A DNA stretch of 64,000 nucleotides from Microglena sp. YARC (lineage: Eukaryota; Chlorophyta; Chlorophyceae; Chlamydomonadales; Chlamydomonadaceae): NCBI GenBank assembly GCA_022414725.1, contig CM039463.1, positions 36,408,863 to 36,472,862 of the forward strand, written 5' to 3'. The notes beneath the pieces were generated by a model. That model did not search any database. It was not told the origin of the DNA and saw only the letters and a list, made by a program, of their open reading frames with translations. The position numbers and the translations under genes were made by a program. This document shows positions 48,410-55,000 of the stretch, piece by piece (position 1 is the stretch's first letter; each line of letters begins with the position of its first letter).

Positions 48410-51300
48410 TATCTATTTGTATCATCAGCATTATTTATTTGTATCATCAGCATCAGCATCCTCTATTTCCCAAGACGGCGAGCAGCCCTAAAGGCTGGAG
48501 CCATGTAACTGAGTTCAAGTATCCTCTCCTTTATCGCAATTCAGGGGATGAACTGGACTAACGTTTCGTACTTCGTCAAGAATTGTCGAGAATCCCAGGC
48601 TAAATTGTCGAGAATTCTCGGATTTCCAGGCCAAAATTCTCGATGAAGTACGAAGTACGAGTTCTCGCGGAACGTTTCGTCCAGTTCATCCGCTGAATTG
48701 CTATAAGTGGTTGTTAATTCCTTCATTGCATATATATGGAGGGGGAGGTGTGTGTGGGTTTGGGTGTGTGCGTGGGGTGTGTGTGGGGGGTTGGGGGGGT
48801 GCGTGGGGGCACCTCATTTCCCTTGTTTGGAGGGGTTATTGTTTGTTGTTTTCTAGTGTTGAGGGGACAAGGCGAAGGGAGGGATATGTGACAGGCTGGC
48901 TGACAGACCGACTGAATATCTGACTGACTGACTGACTGACTGACTAACTGACTGACTGACTAACTGGCTGACTATCTAACTGACTGACTGGCTGACTATG
49001 TAACTGATTCACTTGCTGACTATGTAACTGACCTTTGATCAGGCTGTCCAAAGCAGGCCTCGAGGGGGCATTAGATGAGTCTGCCATAACCATGCTATTG
49101 CGGATCACGGCAGCAGCTGGCTGCTGGTCCAGGTCTCCTAGAGACCTCTGCAAAGCATCATACTTGCAAAGCAGGAAAAGAGGAGGATAGAGGAGGAGTA
49201 AGTTGAGGAGGTTGGACAGAGGAGGAGTTAGTTGAGGAGGTTGGACAGAGGAGGAGTTAGTTGAGGAGGTTGGACAGAGGAGGAGTTAGTTGAGGAGGTT
49301 GGACAGAGGAGGAGTTAGTTGAGGAGGTTGGACTAAGGAGGAGTCAGTTGAGGAGGTTGGACAGAGGAGGAGTTTTTTAAGGAGGTTGGACTAAGGAGGA
49401 GTTAGCTGAGGAGGTTGGACAGAGGAGGAGTTAGTTGAGGAGGTTGGACTAAGGAGGAGTTAGTTGAGGAGGTTGGACAGAGGAGCTAGCCTCCGCCTGC
49501 TAGAGGCCTAGGAAAACTCCCTTGGATTTGTGGAGTCGTTGAGGGCCTGCTTGGAGCGAATCGTCGCCCAAGCACCCCGAGTTCGATCCCCGCTAGAACC
49601 AAAGTGCCTGAGGAAATCTCCTTTGACGGATGGGGACCAGGGTACTTCAAATGGCCAAAATGGCCAGCGCTTTAGGGCACTTGAAAACAAAAAAACTGCG
49701 CTTTGTAGTGCCAAAAGCGCAAAAATTGCTTGCAGCGCCCACAAGGGGTTGCAAAAAACTGCGCTTAGAAGCGCAGAGGGGGTCAAAAAGTCAGCGCTCA
49801 AAAGCGCGCGCTTTGAATTACCCTGATGGGGACCAGGCCGGTCCGGACGTGCACACCAATAGTGGGCGTCGGTCTTCCGAAAGGGGGGTGAAGTGTGAGC
49901 GGTAACGATCCTCACGTCCCCCTGTCGGTCACCACGTTTTCTTCATTGGTTACAATCACGGAGGATACGGGGATTCGAATTCCCCTGGGATGAGTTTTAA
50001 GATCATTCAAAGTCAAGTTTGAAGTTAAGTTTAACTTAAAGTTTAATTTTTTTGAAGTTTAAGTTGAAGTCAATTTTAATTTGAAGTTCATTTTAGTTTT
50101 AAAATTGCCCATTCCTCAGTTAAAAATCGTTAGAAGACCCCCCCAAGATGTATGGAGCGGGCCTGTCTTGGGTCTAAGCTCGCCTATGGCAATGTAATAT
50201 AATGTATTCCAATGCAGAGGCAGAAACCTGGGATGCGAAAAATTGCTTGCACTGCATCTTAACCCCCCCACCCACACCCACACCCAGAAACACGCACCCA
50301 CACCACCTCTCATGCACACACACACCCCACACACACCTCATGCACACACACACACACCACACACCTCGTACACCAAGAAATCTGGAGTCATAAGTACTCA
50401 CACACACACACTACACACACACTCTCAAACACACACACCCTCAAACACCCCCCCACAAACAAACACACACACACAGAAACACAGAAACACGCACACACAC
50501 CAACTCTCATGCACACACATCATGCACACACACAACCCCCACACACCTCATGCACCAAGAAATACGAAGTCATAAGTACTCACACGCACACACACACCCC
50601 ACACACACCCTCAAACACACACGCACCCCCCCCACACACACATACACACACCACCTCATGCACACATACACCACCCCTCATGCACCAAGAAATCTGGGGT
50701 CAAAAGCACCTATCCACAGGTGAATGATGAAGGATTCTAGAAAACGGTGAGAAGCTCCCCCCACGAACCACCCACCCACACATACCCGCACCCCCCCACA
50801 CCTCCCACCCCCCACACACATCACCCCTGTTAAGACATAAACAGCAGCAAAAAGATACACAAAGTCCAACGCCAATGAAATCAAGAGGCAATCCCCCCCC
50901 TCCCATGTACCAAGGGGGCTGACTCAATCCAGTGTTTCACCATAGAAAAAAGTGAGATGCACCCCCTTACCACCACACACACCACACGCACACGCACACA
51001 CCAACCCCCATGCAACAAGGGGGCTGCAAGTGTCCGGCGCTGTTTTCTGTGGGTACCGCACGGTGGGACTTGGAATTGGAAGACTGTGAGCATCCCAGAG
51101 TTGGATGAAAACCCATGCCACGATCCAATCTTTGATAACAGAAAAAATGTGAGAAGTGCCTCGCTCCTACCCACACCCACCCACCCACACCACACCCCAT
51201 GCACCAGGGGGATGCAAGTGCCAGCCAAGCCACAGGCCAACTGCTTGGCACCGGCAGCGCATACCTTCTGTTGCAATTCGTGTAAAGCTGATTGGTGCAT
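31407..51300 (-). CDS. Large multi-exon coiled-coil protein, ~1,935 residues (gene level)
   Basis: Ten minus-strand exons: 51300-51265, 49162-49033, 48303-48126, 45479-45169, 43762-41485, 41339-40823, 39322-39080, 38240-38079, 35186-34971 and 33143-31407. All have GT..AG introns, and the phases fit at each junction (0, 1, 2, 1, 2, 0, 0, 0, 0), giving 1,936 codons including the TAG stop. The protein has a low-complexity, repeat-rich, Gln/Ser-rich middle and a coiled-coil C-terminal half. I do not recognise a named family. A structural role, for example in cytoskeleton or basal body, is only inferred from the coiled coil. The first exon and its join to 49162 are the least certain parts. Confidence 0.75.
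33150..33285 (-). mobile_element. LINE/SINE 3'-end family with (CAATC)n-type tail, copy 1
   Basis: Read on the minus strand, a ~65-bp conserved body (GGAGACGGTGAGCAACCC ... ATGTGACAATC) is followed by a long AATC/AATCC-type tail at 33150-33215. Related copies lie at 44555-44632, 51057-51128 and 63928-64000. The tail type suggests a non-LTR retrotransposon end. Confidence 0.6.
33325..33350 (-). repeat. Short acceptor-edge copy of the last coiled-coil exon
   Basis: The motif GAAACCGCCCTTCAACTG on the minus strand repeats the first bases of the exon that starts at 33143. It is preceded by TTAG instead of CCAG. Confidence 0.6.
33430..33770. repeat. Minisatellite of GGTGTATTCTGGGTATTCT type
   Basis: Irregular 10-20-bp units (TTCTGGGTGTA, TTCTGGGTATT, GAGGGAGCCTTCTGGGTGG) repeat across the intron between 33143 and 34971. 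The copies create spurious ORFs rich in H-P-E-Y. Confidence 0.8.
33828..34875 (-). repeat. Donor-edge copies of exon 35186-34971
   Basis: Three copies, at about 33828-33885, 34692-34750 and 34806-34866. Each encodes the E-S-A-R-E-M end followed by GTGAGTG or a variant, separated by C-rich and CA-rich simple sequence. The first copy lies beyond an inserted SINE-like element. Confidence 0.8.
34024..34230 (-). mobile_element. ~210-bp SINE/MITE-like element, copy 1
   Basis: Minus-strand copy of a family that starts AGTCCTATGCAGCGTC and ends GGGGGCTCSGCCAA. Its centre reads GTTAGTTGCGCGACC and it closes with a GC-rich hairpin (GGCTCCCGCCCC...). Other copies are at 35990, 46552 and 54024. Confidence 0.75.
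34971..35186 (-). CDS. Coiled-coil gene exon
   Basis: 72 codons, phase 0 at both ends. It begins E-S-Q-R-Q-M-E-R-L-R-K-Y-T-D-E and ends E-S-A-R-E-M before GTGAGT. Five or more acceptor-edge copies lie upstream between 35.28 and 37.57 kb, and three donor-edge copies downstream between 33.83 and 34.87 kb. Confidence 0.8.
35282..35625 (-). repeat. Acceptor-edge copies of exon 35186-34971
   Basis: Three copies (about 35282-35352, 35451-35520 and 35571-35623). Each starts with a CAG acceptor followed by codons for E-S-Q-R-Q-M-E-R-L-R-K-Y-T-D-E-M-E-V-K, then G/T-rich spacer. Two decayed copies follow at 36985-37055 and 37514-37575. Confidence 0.85.
35740..36420. repeat. Triplicated intron segment with one filled and two empty insertion sites
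   Basis: Segments at about 35740-35830, 35960-36245 and 36318-36400 share GACAACATTGCTTGGTAAT, then ACATGACAGGGCATTATACG. Only the middle copy contains the ~205-bp SINE-like element. Confidence 0.85.
35990..36192 (+). mobile_element. ~205-bp SINE/MITE-like element, copy 2, with empty sites
   Basis: It interrupts TACAAA / AAACATGACAGGGC, which is continuous at 35766-35790 and, with small changes, at 36341-36360. The ends are AGTCCTATGC and GGCTCCGCC. No coding capacity. A pol III A box is not clear, so SINE versus MITE is open. Confidence 0.8.
36380..36975. repeat. ~120-bp tandem repeat with GT and poly-G tracts
   Basis: Five copies of a block containing GGTACGATCTAGGGATTGCA and CAAAGTGGACTGACTCCC, each followed by (GT)n and a long poly-G run (36480s, 36630s, 36760s, 36890-36924). 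It is intronic. Homopolymer lengths are unlikely to be exact. Confidence 0.85.
37030..37200. repeat. ~68-bp repeat of acceptor-like sequence
   Basis: Three copies of CCTCTGTACTGTATTG plus TCCTGGTTCACAGTATCAC. On the minus strand this reads as a CAG-ended acceptor region of the exon at 35186. Confidence 0.7.
37208..37352. mobile_element. hAT-like MITE, copy 2
   Basis: Starts TAGGGAACGGCA and ends GCCGATCCCTA; flanks CATATACA and CATATAAA match at 7 of 8 positions. The interior is rich in ATCATATGAT palindromes. Confidence 0.85.
37620..38025 (-). repeat. Donor-edge copies of exon 38240-38079
   Basis: Four copies (about 37620, 37697, 37808 and 37932) of the coding end E-R-S-Q-W-E-A-A-V-Q with its GTGTG donor, spaced 75-125 bp apart. 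Longer copies also include the K-L-S-A-D-S-A-L-L-K-K part. Confidence 0.85.
38079..38240 (-). CDS. Coiled-coil gene exon
   Basis: 54 codons, phase 0 at both ends: E-S-V-G-R-I-R-Q-H-A-A-R-K ... E-R-S-Q-W-E-A-A-V-Q, then donor GTGTGT. One acceptor-edge copy lies at 38.32-38.39 kb and four donor-edge copies at 37.62-38.03 kb. Confidence 0.8.
38318..38395 (-). repeat. Acceptor-edge copy of exon 38240-38079
   Basis: Encodes N-V-G-R-I-R-Q-H-A-A-R-K-E-F-E-L with the same upstream CACA-TATG context. It lies about 150 bp upstream of the real acceptor. Confidence 0.8.
38400..38605. repeat. 15-bp minisatellite GGGATGAGTTGGGTT
   Basis: About a dozen copies in the intron between 39080 and 38240. Confidence 0.9.
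38612..39030 (-). repeat. Donor-edge copies of exon 39322-39080
   Basis: Three copies (about 38612-38710, 38762-38860, 38920-39010) of the coding end around Q-L-L-D-S-C-D-Q-S-E-K-K-Y, separated by GAGAAGGAGGGAGGGGAGGATG and poly-G. The real exon end follows at 39080. Confidence 0.85.
39080..39322 (-). CDS. Coiled-coil gene exon
   Basis: 81 codons, phase 0 at both ends. The acceptor CATTCCCCAG precedes G-K-E-Y-A-D-K-V-H-R-L-E-K-E-L-H-R-L; the end N-S-K-F-K precedes GTGAGT. Both edges are copied in the adjoining introns: four acceptor-edge copies upstream (39.38-40.24 kb) and three donor-edge copies downstream (38.6-39.03 kb). Confidence 0.8.
39380..40240 (-). repeat. Acceptor-edge copies of exon 39322-39080
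   Basis: Four copies (about 39385-39473, 39553-39640, 39733-39815 and 39945-40235) of CATTCTCCAG, then G-K-E-D-A-D-K-V-H-R-L-E-R-K-L-H-R-L, with GATGAGGTGGGTGGG minisatellite between them. The outermost copy is split by a TIR element at 39987-40172. Confidence 0.85.
39987..40172. mobile_element. AGGGTA-family TIR element, copy in an exon-edge repeat
   Basis: Ends AGGGTACTTCC and GGAAGTACCTT form an inverted pair. Perfect 10-bp duplications GGTGCAGCTC flank it (39977-39986 and 40173-40182). The interior has GCGCGCGCTTTTGCGCGC and the motif AACCCCCTGTGGGCGCAGC shared with all array units. The 10-bp duplication fits Mutator-like elements better than hAT. Confidence 0.9.
40555..40770 (-). repeat. 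Donor-edge copies of exon 41339-40823
   Basis: Two copies (about 40565-40650 and 40694-40765) of the coding end around T-H-E-A-L-E-S-L with GGTAGG or GGTAAG donors. A 20-30-bp TGCATGTGTTTGTACTT segment lies between them. Confidence 0.8.
40823..41339 (-). CDS. Coiled-coil gene exon with 17 heptad repeats
   Basis: This is an open frame without its own in-frame ATG, so simple ORF finding misses it. It encodes about 17 near-perfect seven-residue repeats of the type Q-L-A-E-S-R-N (Gln-Leu-Ala first), a strong two-stranded coiled-coil pattern. It then ends E-A-L-E-S-L before a textbook GTAAGT donor. The acceptor is CCCCTCAG. Its plus-strand shadow is a Pro/Ala/Gly-rich ORF that should be ignored. 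Confidence 0.8.
41341..41484 (-). repeat. Copy of the end of the giant exon inside a short intron
   Basis: The S-H-E-T-S-G-G-G-S-L-S-S-S-Q-V-L-Q-E-P-S-H coding block occurs twice. Under my splice model the second copy lies in the 145-bp intron. If that intron is not spliced, this would be coding, but the frame then ends at a TGA at about 41330. Confidence 0.5.
41485..43762 (-). CDS. Coiled-coil gene, giant repeat-rich exon (2,278 bp)
   Basis: About 759 codons of low-complexity sequence built from in-frame tandem repeats. There are around a dozen ~15-20-residue units with S-Y-P-E-R-G-A-A (about 43.0-43.5 kb), about eight 15-residue units with G-Q-A-N-S-D (42.49-42.78 kb), three ~18-residue units with H-L-Q-D-S-H-K-P, three ~22-residue units with D-P-H-N-A-A, then a Gln-rich stretch (41.7-41.95 kb). 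The acceptor is GCATCAG. The donor at 41484 (GTACGC) is my choice because it gives the phase needed by the next exon. A second acceptor and exon start lie at about 43865. Confidence 0.7.
43800..43870 (-). repeat. Acceptor-edge copy of the giant exon
   Basis: GCATCAGCTTACATGAGCC repeats the exon start (M-S-R-K-T-P-A-R-A-S-T-H-Q) about 100 bp upstream of the real acceptor, in the same phase. It would work as an alternative acceptor. Confidence 0.8.
43893..44230. repeat. ~30-bp minisatellite GTGTGTTTGGGGGTCATGAG
   Basis: About eleven imperfect copies in the intron between 45169 and 43762. Confidence 0.9.
44231..45168 (-). other. Intron with decayed repeats
   Basis: No gene seen. It contains a decayed donor-edge copy near 44295-44325, a LINE/SINE tail copy at 44555-44632, a solo right end of the AGGGTA TIR family (44808-44832, CGCGCGCTTTGAATTACCCT) and two copies of CTATCCGGCAGTACACCTAAACTA (about 44781 and 44968). 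Confidence 0.6.
44555..44632 (+). mobile_element. LINE/SINE 3'-end family, copy 2
   Basis: GGACATGGAATTGGAAGACG ... GTTGGCTGAAAAACCACG, then AACAATTGAATCGAATC. It matches 51057-51128 and the complements of 33150-33285 and 63928-64000. Confidence 0.6.
45169..45479 (-). CDS. Coiled-coil gene exon
   Basis: The acceptor is TATACAG. The exon encodes about 103 residues ending L-K-E-R-L-S-Q-T-L-A-K-S-G, a short coiled-coil-like stretch, before the donor GTAAGCC in phase 1. A decayed copy of its donor edge is seen near 44295-44325. Confidence 0.7.
45600..45780 (-). mobile_element. tRNA-derived SINE or tRNA relic
   Basis: On the minus strand about 45774-45700 reads GAATGGCTCAATGGTTGAGC, a good pol III A box with a GCTC/GAGC D-stem, and 40 bases later GGGTTTGAATGCC, a B box. 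Acceptor and T stems do not pair well, so it is not a functional tRNA. SINE extent is uncertain. Confidence 0.5.
45850..46025. repeat. ~18-bp minisatellite AATACCTAAAATACACCC
   Basis: About nine imperfect AT-rich copies in the intron between 48126 and 45479. Confidence 0.8.
46215..46290 (+). repeat. Dispersed repeat GCGTCGCCATTCCGTCGCTG, copy 1
   Basis: GTCGCCATTCCGTCGCTGCA plus CGCGACGCACGGGTCCAGCT recurs with changes at about 63075-63140. Family unknown. Confidence 0.5.
46380..46495. mobile_element. hAT-like MITE, copy 3, truncated at the left end
   Basis: Reverse orientation: it starts inside the element at CAGTCTGACTAGGCC and ends ATGCCGGTCCCT. The outer ~40 bp of one end are missing, so no target duplication can be read. 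Confidence 0.75.
46552..46768 (+). mobile_element. ~215-bp SINE/MITE-like element, copy 3
   Basis: AGTTCTATGCAGCGTC at the start, GGGGCTCCGCC at the end. It includes an extra GATGGTTGGATGGTCCGATGG stretch. Confidence 0.8.
46882..47021. mobile_element. hAT-like MITE, copy 4
   Basis: TAGGGACCGGC ... GCCGTTCCCTA, 140 bp, very close in sequence to copy 1. Flanks AACACGAG and AACATTAG match at 6 of 8 positions. Confidence 0.85.
47040..48125 (-). repeat. Donor-edge copies of exon 48303-48126
   Basis: Three older copies at 47078-47290 (~100-bp period). Then five copies at about 47485, 47598, 47711, 47824 and 47937 with a regular 113-bp period, each holding the exon end (R-L-T-A-S-T-K-type codons) and its GTGTGTT donor plus C/A-rich filler. 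Confidence 0.85.
47950..48114. mobile_element. AT-rich insertion in the 113-bp exon-edge array, probable MITE
   Basis: It interrupts the regular 113-bp array. It is full of TATTATATAATATTAG palindromes and ends TTGCCGTTCCCTA like the hAT-like MITE family. The left end (GGGGGTATATTATATA) does not show the family motif, so this is a related or rearranged copy. Confidence 0.5.
48126..48303 (-). CDS. Coiled-coil gene exon
   Basis: The acceptor is CCACCTCCAG. There are 178 open bases in the frame set by the previous exon (S-T-R-Q-T-D-Q-Q-H-S...), ending ...P-P-G-H in phase 2 before GTGTGT. The neighbouring intron holds at least seven copies of this exon's last ~35 bases with the donor (47.0-48.0 kb). 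Confidence 0.65.
48370..48407. repeat. (GCA)n microsatellite
   Basis: About twelve GCA units flanked by (ATC)n, intronic, just upstream of the acceptor side of exon 48303-48126. Confidence 0.9.
48560..48700. repeat. Inverted repeat around GTACGAAGTACGA
   Basis: GGATGAACTGGACTAACGTTTCGTACTTCGTC at about 48546 is nearly the complement of sequence ending near 48693 (GAACGTTTCGTCCAGTTCATCC). AATTGTCGAGAATTC copies lie between. It can fold into a ~150-bp hairpin; possibly a foldback element. Confidence 0.7.
48918..49032. repeat. (GACT)n / (AACT) tetranucleotide repeat
   Basis: Runs into the donor of exon 49162-49033, whose own GTCAGTTAC lies at the edge of the repeat. Confidence 0.85.
49033..49162 (-). 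CDS. Coiled-coil gene exon
   Basis: A pyrimidine-rich acceptor ending GCAAG precedes Y-D-A-L-Q-R-S-L-G-D-L-D. The exon ends ATCAAAG before GTCAGT, in phase 1. The donor side is followed by a GACT/AACT-type simple repeat in the intron. Confidence 0.6.
49185..49490. repeat. 29-bp minisatellite GAGGAGGTTGGACAGAGGAG
   Basis: About ten copies directly upstream (in gene direction) of the acceptor of exon 49162. Confidence 0.9.
49526..50000. mobile_element. tRNA-like SINE or relic interrupted by a TIR element
   Basis: GTTCGATCCCCGC near 49581 and GGGGATTCGAATTCCCC at about 49970-49986 are B-box-like motifs. An A box is not clear. The unit is split by the TIR element 49639-49824. The family is not recognised. 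Confidence 0.35.
49639..49824. mobile_element. AGGGTA-family TIR element
   Basis: The ends are AGGGTACTTCAAA and GAATTACCCT. Perfect 10-bp target duplications GATGGGGACC flank it (49629-49638 and 49825-49834). It is the reverse of the copy at 39987-40172 in orientation, with the same GCGCGC and CCCACAAGGGGTTGCAAAAAA core. Confidence 0.9.
49835..51264 (-). other. Probable first intron of the coiled-coil gene
   Basis: No exon could be supported. Contents: AGTTTAAGTT-type low-complexity DNA (50010-50100), long CA-rich stretches (50270-50670), and three copies of GCACCAAGAAATCTGG (about 50372, 50552 and 50683) that look like further exon-edge copies of an exon I could not locate. It also holds a LINE/SINE tail copy at 51057-51128. 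Confidence 0.5.
51057..51128 (+). mobile_element. LINE/SINE 3'-end family, copy 3
   Basis: GGGACTTGGAATTGGAAGAC ... GAGTTGGATGAAAACCCATG, then CCACGATCCAATC. Same family as 44555-44632. Confidence 0.6.
51265..51300 (-). CDS. Coiled-coil gene, possible first exon
   Basis: The ATG at 51300-51298 opens twelve codons (M-H-Q-S-A-L-H-E-L-Q-Q-K), followed by a GTATGC donor. An in-frame TAG lies four codons upstream, which supports this ATG as a start. It is in phase 0, as is the next recognised exon. Its membership in this gene is inferred from orientation and phase only. Confidence 0.45.
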
Positions 51301-52025
51301 CGTCAAGGACTACCCATGCGCAAGTATCGTTGTCGCCCGTCAAACAGTGTAGCTGACAGAGCTACTAAGGTGGCCCACCAGGCGTCGGGCTGTTTTTCAG
51401 CAAGTCAAAGTCAATGCTGCTGCTAACTCTCAAGATCGACCGCTGCCGCTACTCCCAGAAGAAAATTACCGCAAAGCCTTTCAGACGACAACCTCGGGCT
51501 GTAAACCGGGAGGGCGAATTCAGACAGACGTTCAAAATCGGGTGTGTGGGGGGGGGGGGGGGGGGAGGGGGGGGGGAGGGGAGGGGGCAAAGTGAAAGGA
51601 AAAAGCAATGAAATCGGGAGGCCAAATAAAATGGATTAAATTGGGTCCGTTTGCCGCAGGAGTTCGGCACTTGGCTCGACTGGGCTCCGTCTCATGAGCT
51701 CCAGTGGACAGATCGACGGGCTATCGGCCTAGGCACATGCAAGCTGCGCGCCGGTCCTGGTTTGGTTCCTGTACTGCCACTGGGGGGGCTCGACGAGCGC
51801 TTGCACATGTACACATGTACTGACACGCCTCACAATTGGAAAGGAGACATACACAGCCGAGCTTCCCCCCCGAAAGCCAGTTAAGAGTTCTCGCTATCAA
51901 GTCCTCGCGCTATCATCACCTTAATTCATTTAACATTATCGAATTCGGATTGGCAGGAAAAATCTCTTTCTTCGCGTTAGCCCCCACTTTGTCTGGAGCT
52001 CTGTTTTGGGGGCCCGTTCTTTAAA
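51301..52025. other. Divergent intergenic region
   Basis: Lies between the first ATG of the coiled-coil gene (minus) and that of the ciliary gene (plus), so it probably holds both promoters. No TATA box or known motif could be assigned. A poly-G tract occupies 51547-51587. Confidence 0.45.
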
Positions 52026-52058
52026 ATGGCAGACGCTGAGGTCAAGGATACTCCTCTG
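52026..52058 (+). CDS. CFAP97-type gene exon 1
   Basis: AAAATGGC context; codes M-A-D-A-E-V-K-D-T-P-L, then donor GTAAAC. The start is chosen because the next exon follows in phase and has the same acidic character. Confidence 0.7.
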
Positions 52059-55000
52059 GTAAACATCGCTCGCGATTGCCGCTCAATCCAATTCCTCAAC
52101 GTGACCTGTTGACATGTGTTGCCAACTCCAGCCCTTCGATCACCCCCCACCCCACCATCATCCCCCTGCAGGACGAAACGGAGGAGCCCGATACTGTCGA
52201 TGAACCCGAGGAGGTGAGTGCGAAATCCAAGCGCAGCCCGGAAACGGGTAAAGTTTCGAGCAAGTCATTCGATGCAGCATGAAACCTTCTCAAGACTGGA
52301 CTTCAATACCTCAACAACGTTCGAAATCTTCTTGATGATAATCCTTGGGTCGTGGCTGTCATAGTTATAGCTGCCCAGAACCTCGTCCAGCTCTTCCTAG
52401 TTATCACTTCAACGTCCACCCTAAATCGCAAATGGGCAAGTCCCTTCCGGCTCGTCTGGTCCCCCCAGACTCAAGAACACACATAATGGTCTGAAGTACA
52501 TCATGCCCACATAATGATGCCACAGCCATAATGCAGGTTTGATCCCCTGTTGGTTTGAGTTGTGATGAGATGAGAAGACAGTTCCATGAATCCGATCGCT
52601 ACAAAAAAAACGTAAAAACGTGAAGACGGTGGTGTATATAACACAGCAACAATATAGGATATGACATATAGTGAAGAGAACCATGAGGCAGACATAAATT
52701 AATAAATGTTCCGCCGTCCGACGGGGTTGAAGGTGCCAGCCCGTTCGCATGCGCAGGGGCCAACCACCAAATTATGCGGGCAATCAACCACTTAGTGTGT
52801 GTACATCTCAATTATAGTGGATGGGCGGGGGTACAGGGGCATATGATTATATCCTCTTTACACTGTAGTTAGCTTAGCCACCATGAGCTTCAAAATCCAT
52901 CCATCCATTCATTTGTGTTGCTGAACTTACAGTGATATATAGGTAAGTATTCTTCTGCATAAAAATAAGTATTCTTATTTACATAGATATGTATGATTCT
53001 CAAGATTGATAAGTATTCTTCTTTTCATATTTAAGTATTCTTCTTTAGAAAGATAAGTATTTTTCTTAATATAGATAAGTATTCTTATTTACATAGATAA
53101 GTATTTTTCTTTACATATATAGTTGTTTTCTTAACCTAGCAGGAGGCCCCTGCTCCTGGCAAACAACCCAGCAACAGTAAATGGCCCCAACGATAGAACT
53201 CGGTCTGATTTCTTTTGTCTTCTTTGACCAAGCAGGAGGCCCCTGCTGAGTCAGCACCTGATGCTGAGGAAGCAGCTGACGAGGAGGAGGAGGAGGAGGA
53301 GGGGGGTGAGGAGAAGGGAGATGAGGATGACTACGAGGATGACCTTGAGGCAGAAAGTCCGTCTGCAACAATGAAGGGAAAGAAAGCAGAGGAGGAGAGC
53401 AAGGCAGAGGTGCAGAGCAAAGAAGAGGAGGAGAGGAAAGAAGGGGATGAAAGCAAAGAAGAGGTACGTTGTGTGTGTGTTGTTGTACAGTCCATGTGTA
53501 ATTGTTGTGGGATGAGAGCAAAGAATAGGAGAAGAGCAAAGAAGTGGTACGTTGTGTGTGTGTGTGTTGTTGTACAGTCCATGTGTAATTGTTGTGGGAT
53601 GAGAGCAAAGAATAGGAGAAGAGCAAAGAAGAGGTACGTTGTGTGTGTGTTGTTGTACAGTCCATGTGTAATTGTTGTGGGATGAGAGCAAAGAATAGGA
53701 GAGGAGCAAAGAAGAGGTACGTTGTGTGTGTGTGTGTTGTTGTACAGTCCATGTGTAATTGTTGTGGGATGAGAGCAAAGAAGAGCAGGAGGGCAAAGAA
53801 GGGGATGAAAGCAAGGAAGAGGTACGTTGTGTGTGTTGTTGTTGTTTGTTACAGTCCATGGGTAGCCAATTAGGCTAAAAGGACTCTCCCAACCAGGAAT
53901 TATCAAGAGAACTATCGACTCCCAAGAGGGGCTATAATAACCAGCACTCTCATCTTCTGTCGCTGCTTGATATATATGTTTGATGTAGTAGATATGGCTA
54001 CAAGCCGCTAAGCGGGTAAGAATAAGTTCTATGCAGCGTCGCCTGGGACGCTAAAAAATGGCGGAGAGCGATCGCGGCGGAGCGACAGGTGACAACGGAA
54101 GCGAGTTAGTTACGAGACCGTTGGCTGACGTGTCAGGCTTCGTCTCAGTCAGACGGATGCGGATGGTCGGTCGTTCGAACGGACAAATGGGGAACCCTGG
54201 GGGCTCCCGCCCTCTTGAAGAGGGGGCTACGCCAAATATATACAGCAGAAAGCGTACCGGGGAGGGTTTCCATCCATGGGGAAACCCAACCAGGCAGTAC
54301 CAGACATGGTTCACGAGGCATACTGAGTCATATCATAACAATATGCATATTTATAGGGAACGGCCAATCATATGATGTTGACCAAAGACGAGTATGATAT
54401 CATATGTCATCATACAAAAATCATATGATTTAATATCATATGATATGATGGCCCAGACCAAAGTTACCTAGTCAGACCACCAGCATCATATAATATCATA
54501 TGATGAAATGATATCATATAATATCATATTGACGACCCCTACATATTTAGCCAAAGAAGAGGATATGGCGATATGACTTAATCTGATTGCATCCTGTACT
54601 CTGTAGTGTGTATACTTCCCCTGTTTAGTGTTTACTCTGCCTGCAGACCGTGAGCAGCCTGCTGGCTGACAGACGATTTAATCAATCAAAATGAAATGTA
54701 TGATGTATGATGTGAGGCTGTTTGGTGGTTGGCCCCAGCGCAAGGGAACAGGCTGGCCCCCTCAACCTCATGCCATGTCATAAGGCACAACATGTTATGA
54801 TTGATCTAAGGCTGTATACTCACCCTGCCCCATGCAGAAGCTTGAGGATGCTGAGGAAGCACCACCATCACCACCATCACCACCACCACCACCACCACCT
54901 GCTGAAAAGAAAGCTCCCAAACCAGCCGCCCCCAAGGCAGCAGCAGCAGCAAAACCATCACCCAAAGCCAAGGCAGCTCCCCTCGAGAAAGCGCCTTCGC

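Noticed and set aside
53111..53906. Minus-strand ORFs with T-W-T-V-Q-Q-H-T-H repeats
   Set aside because: Antisense of the donor-edge copies in the ciliary gene.
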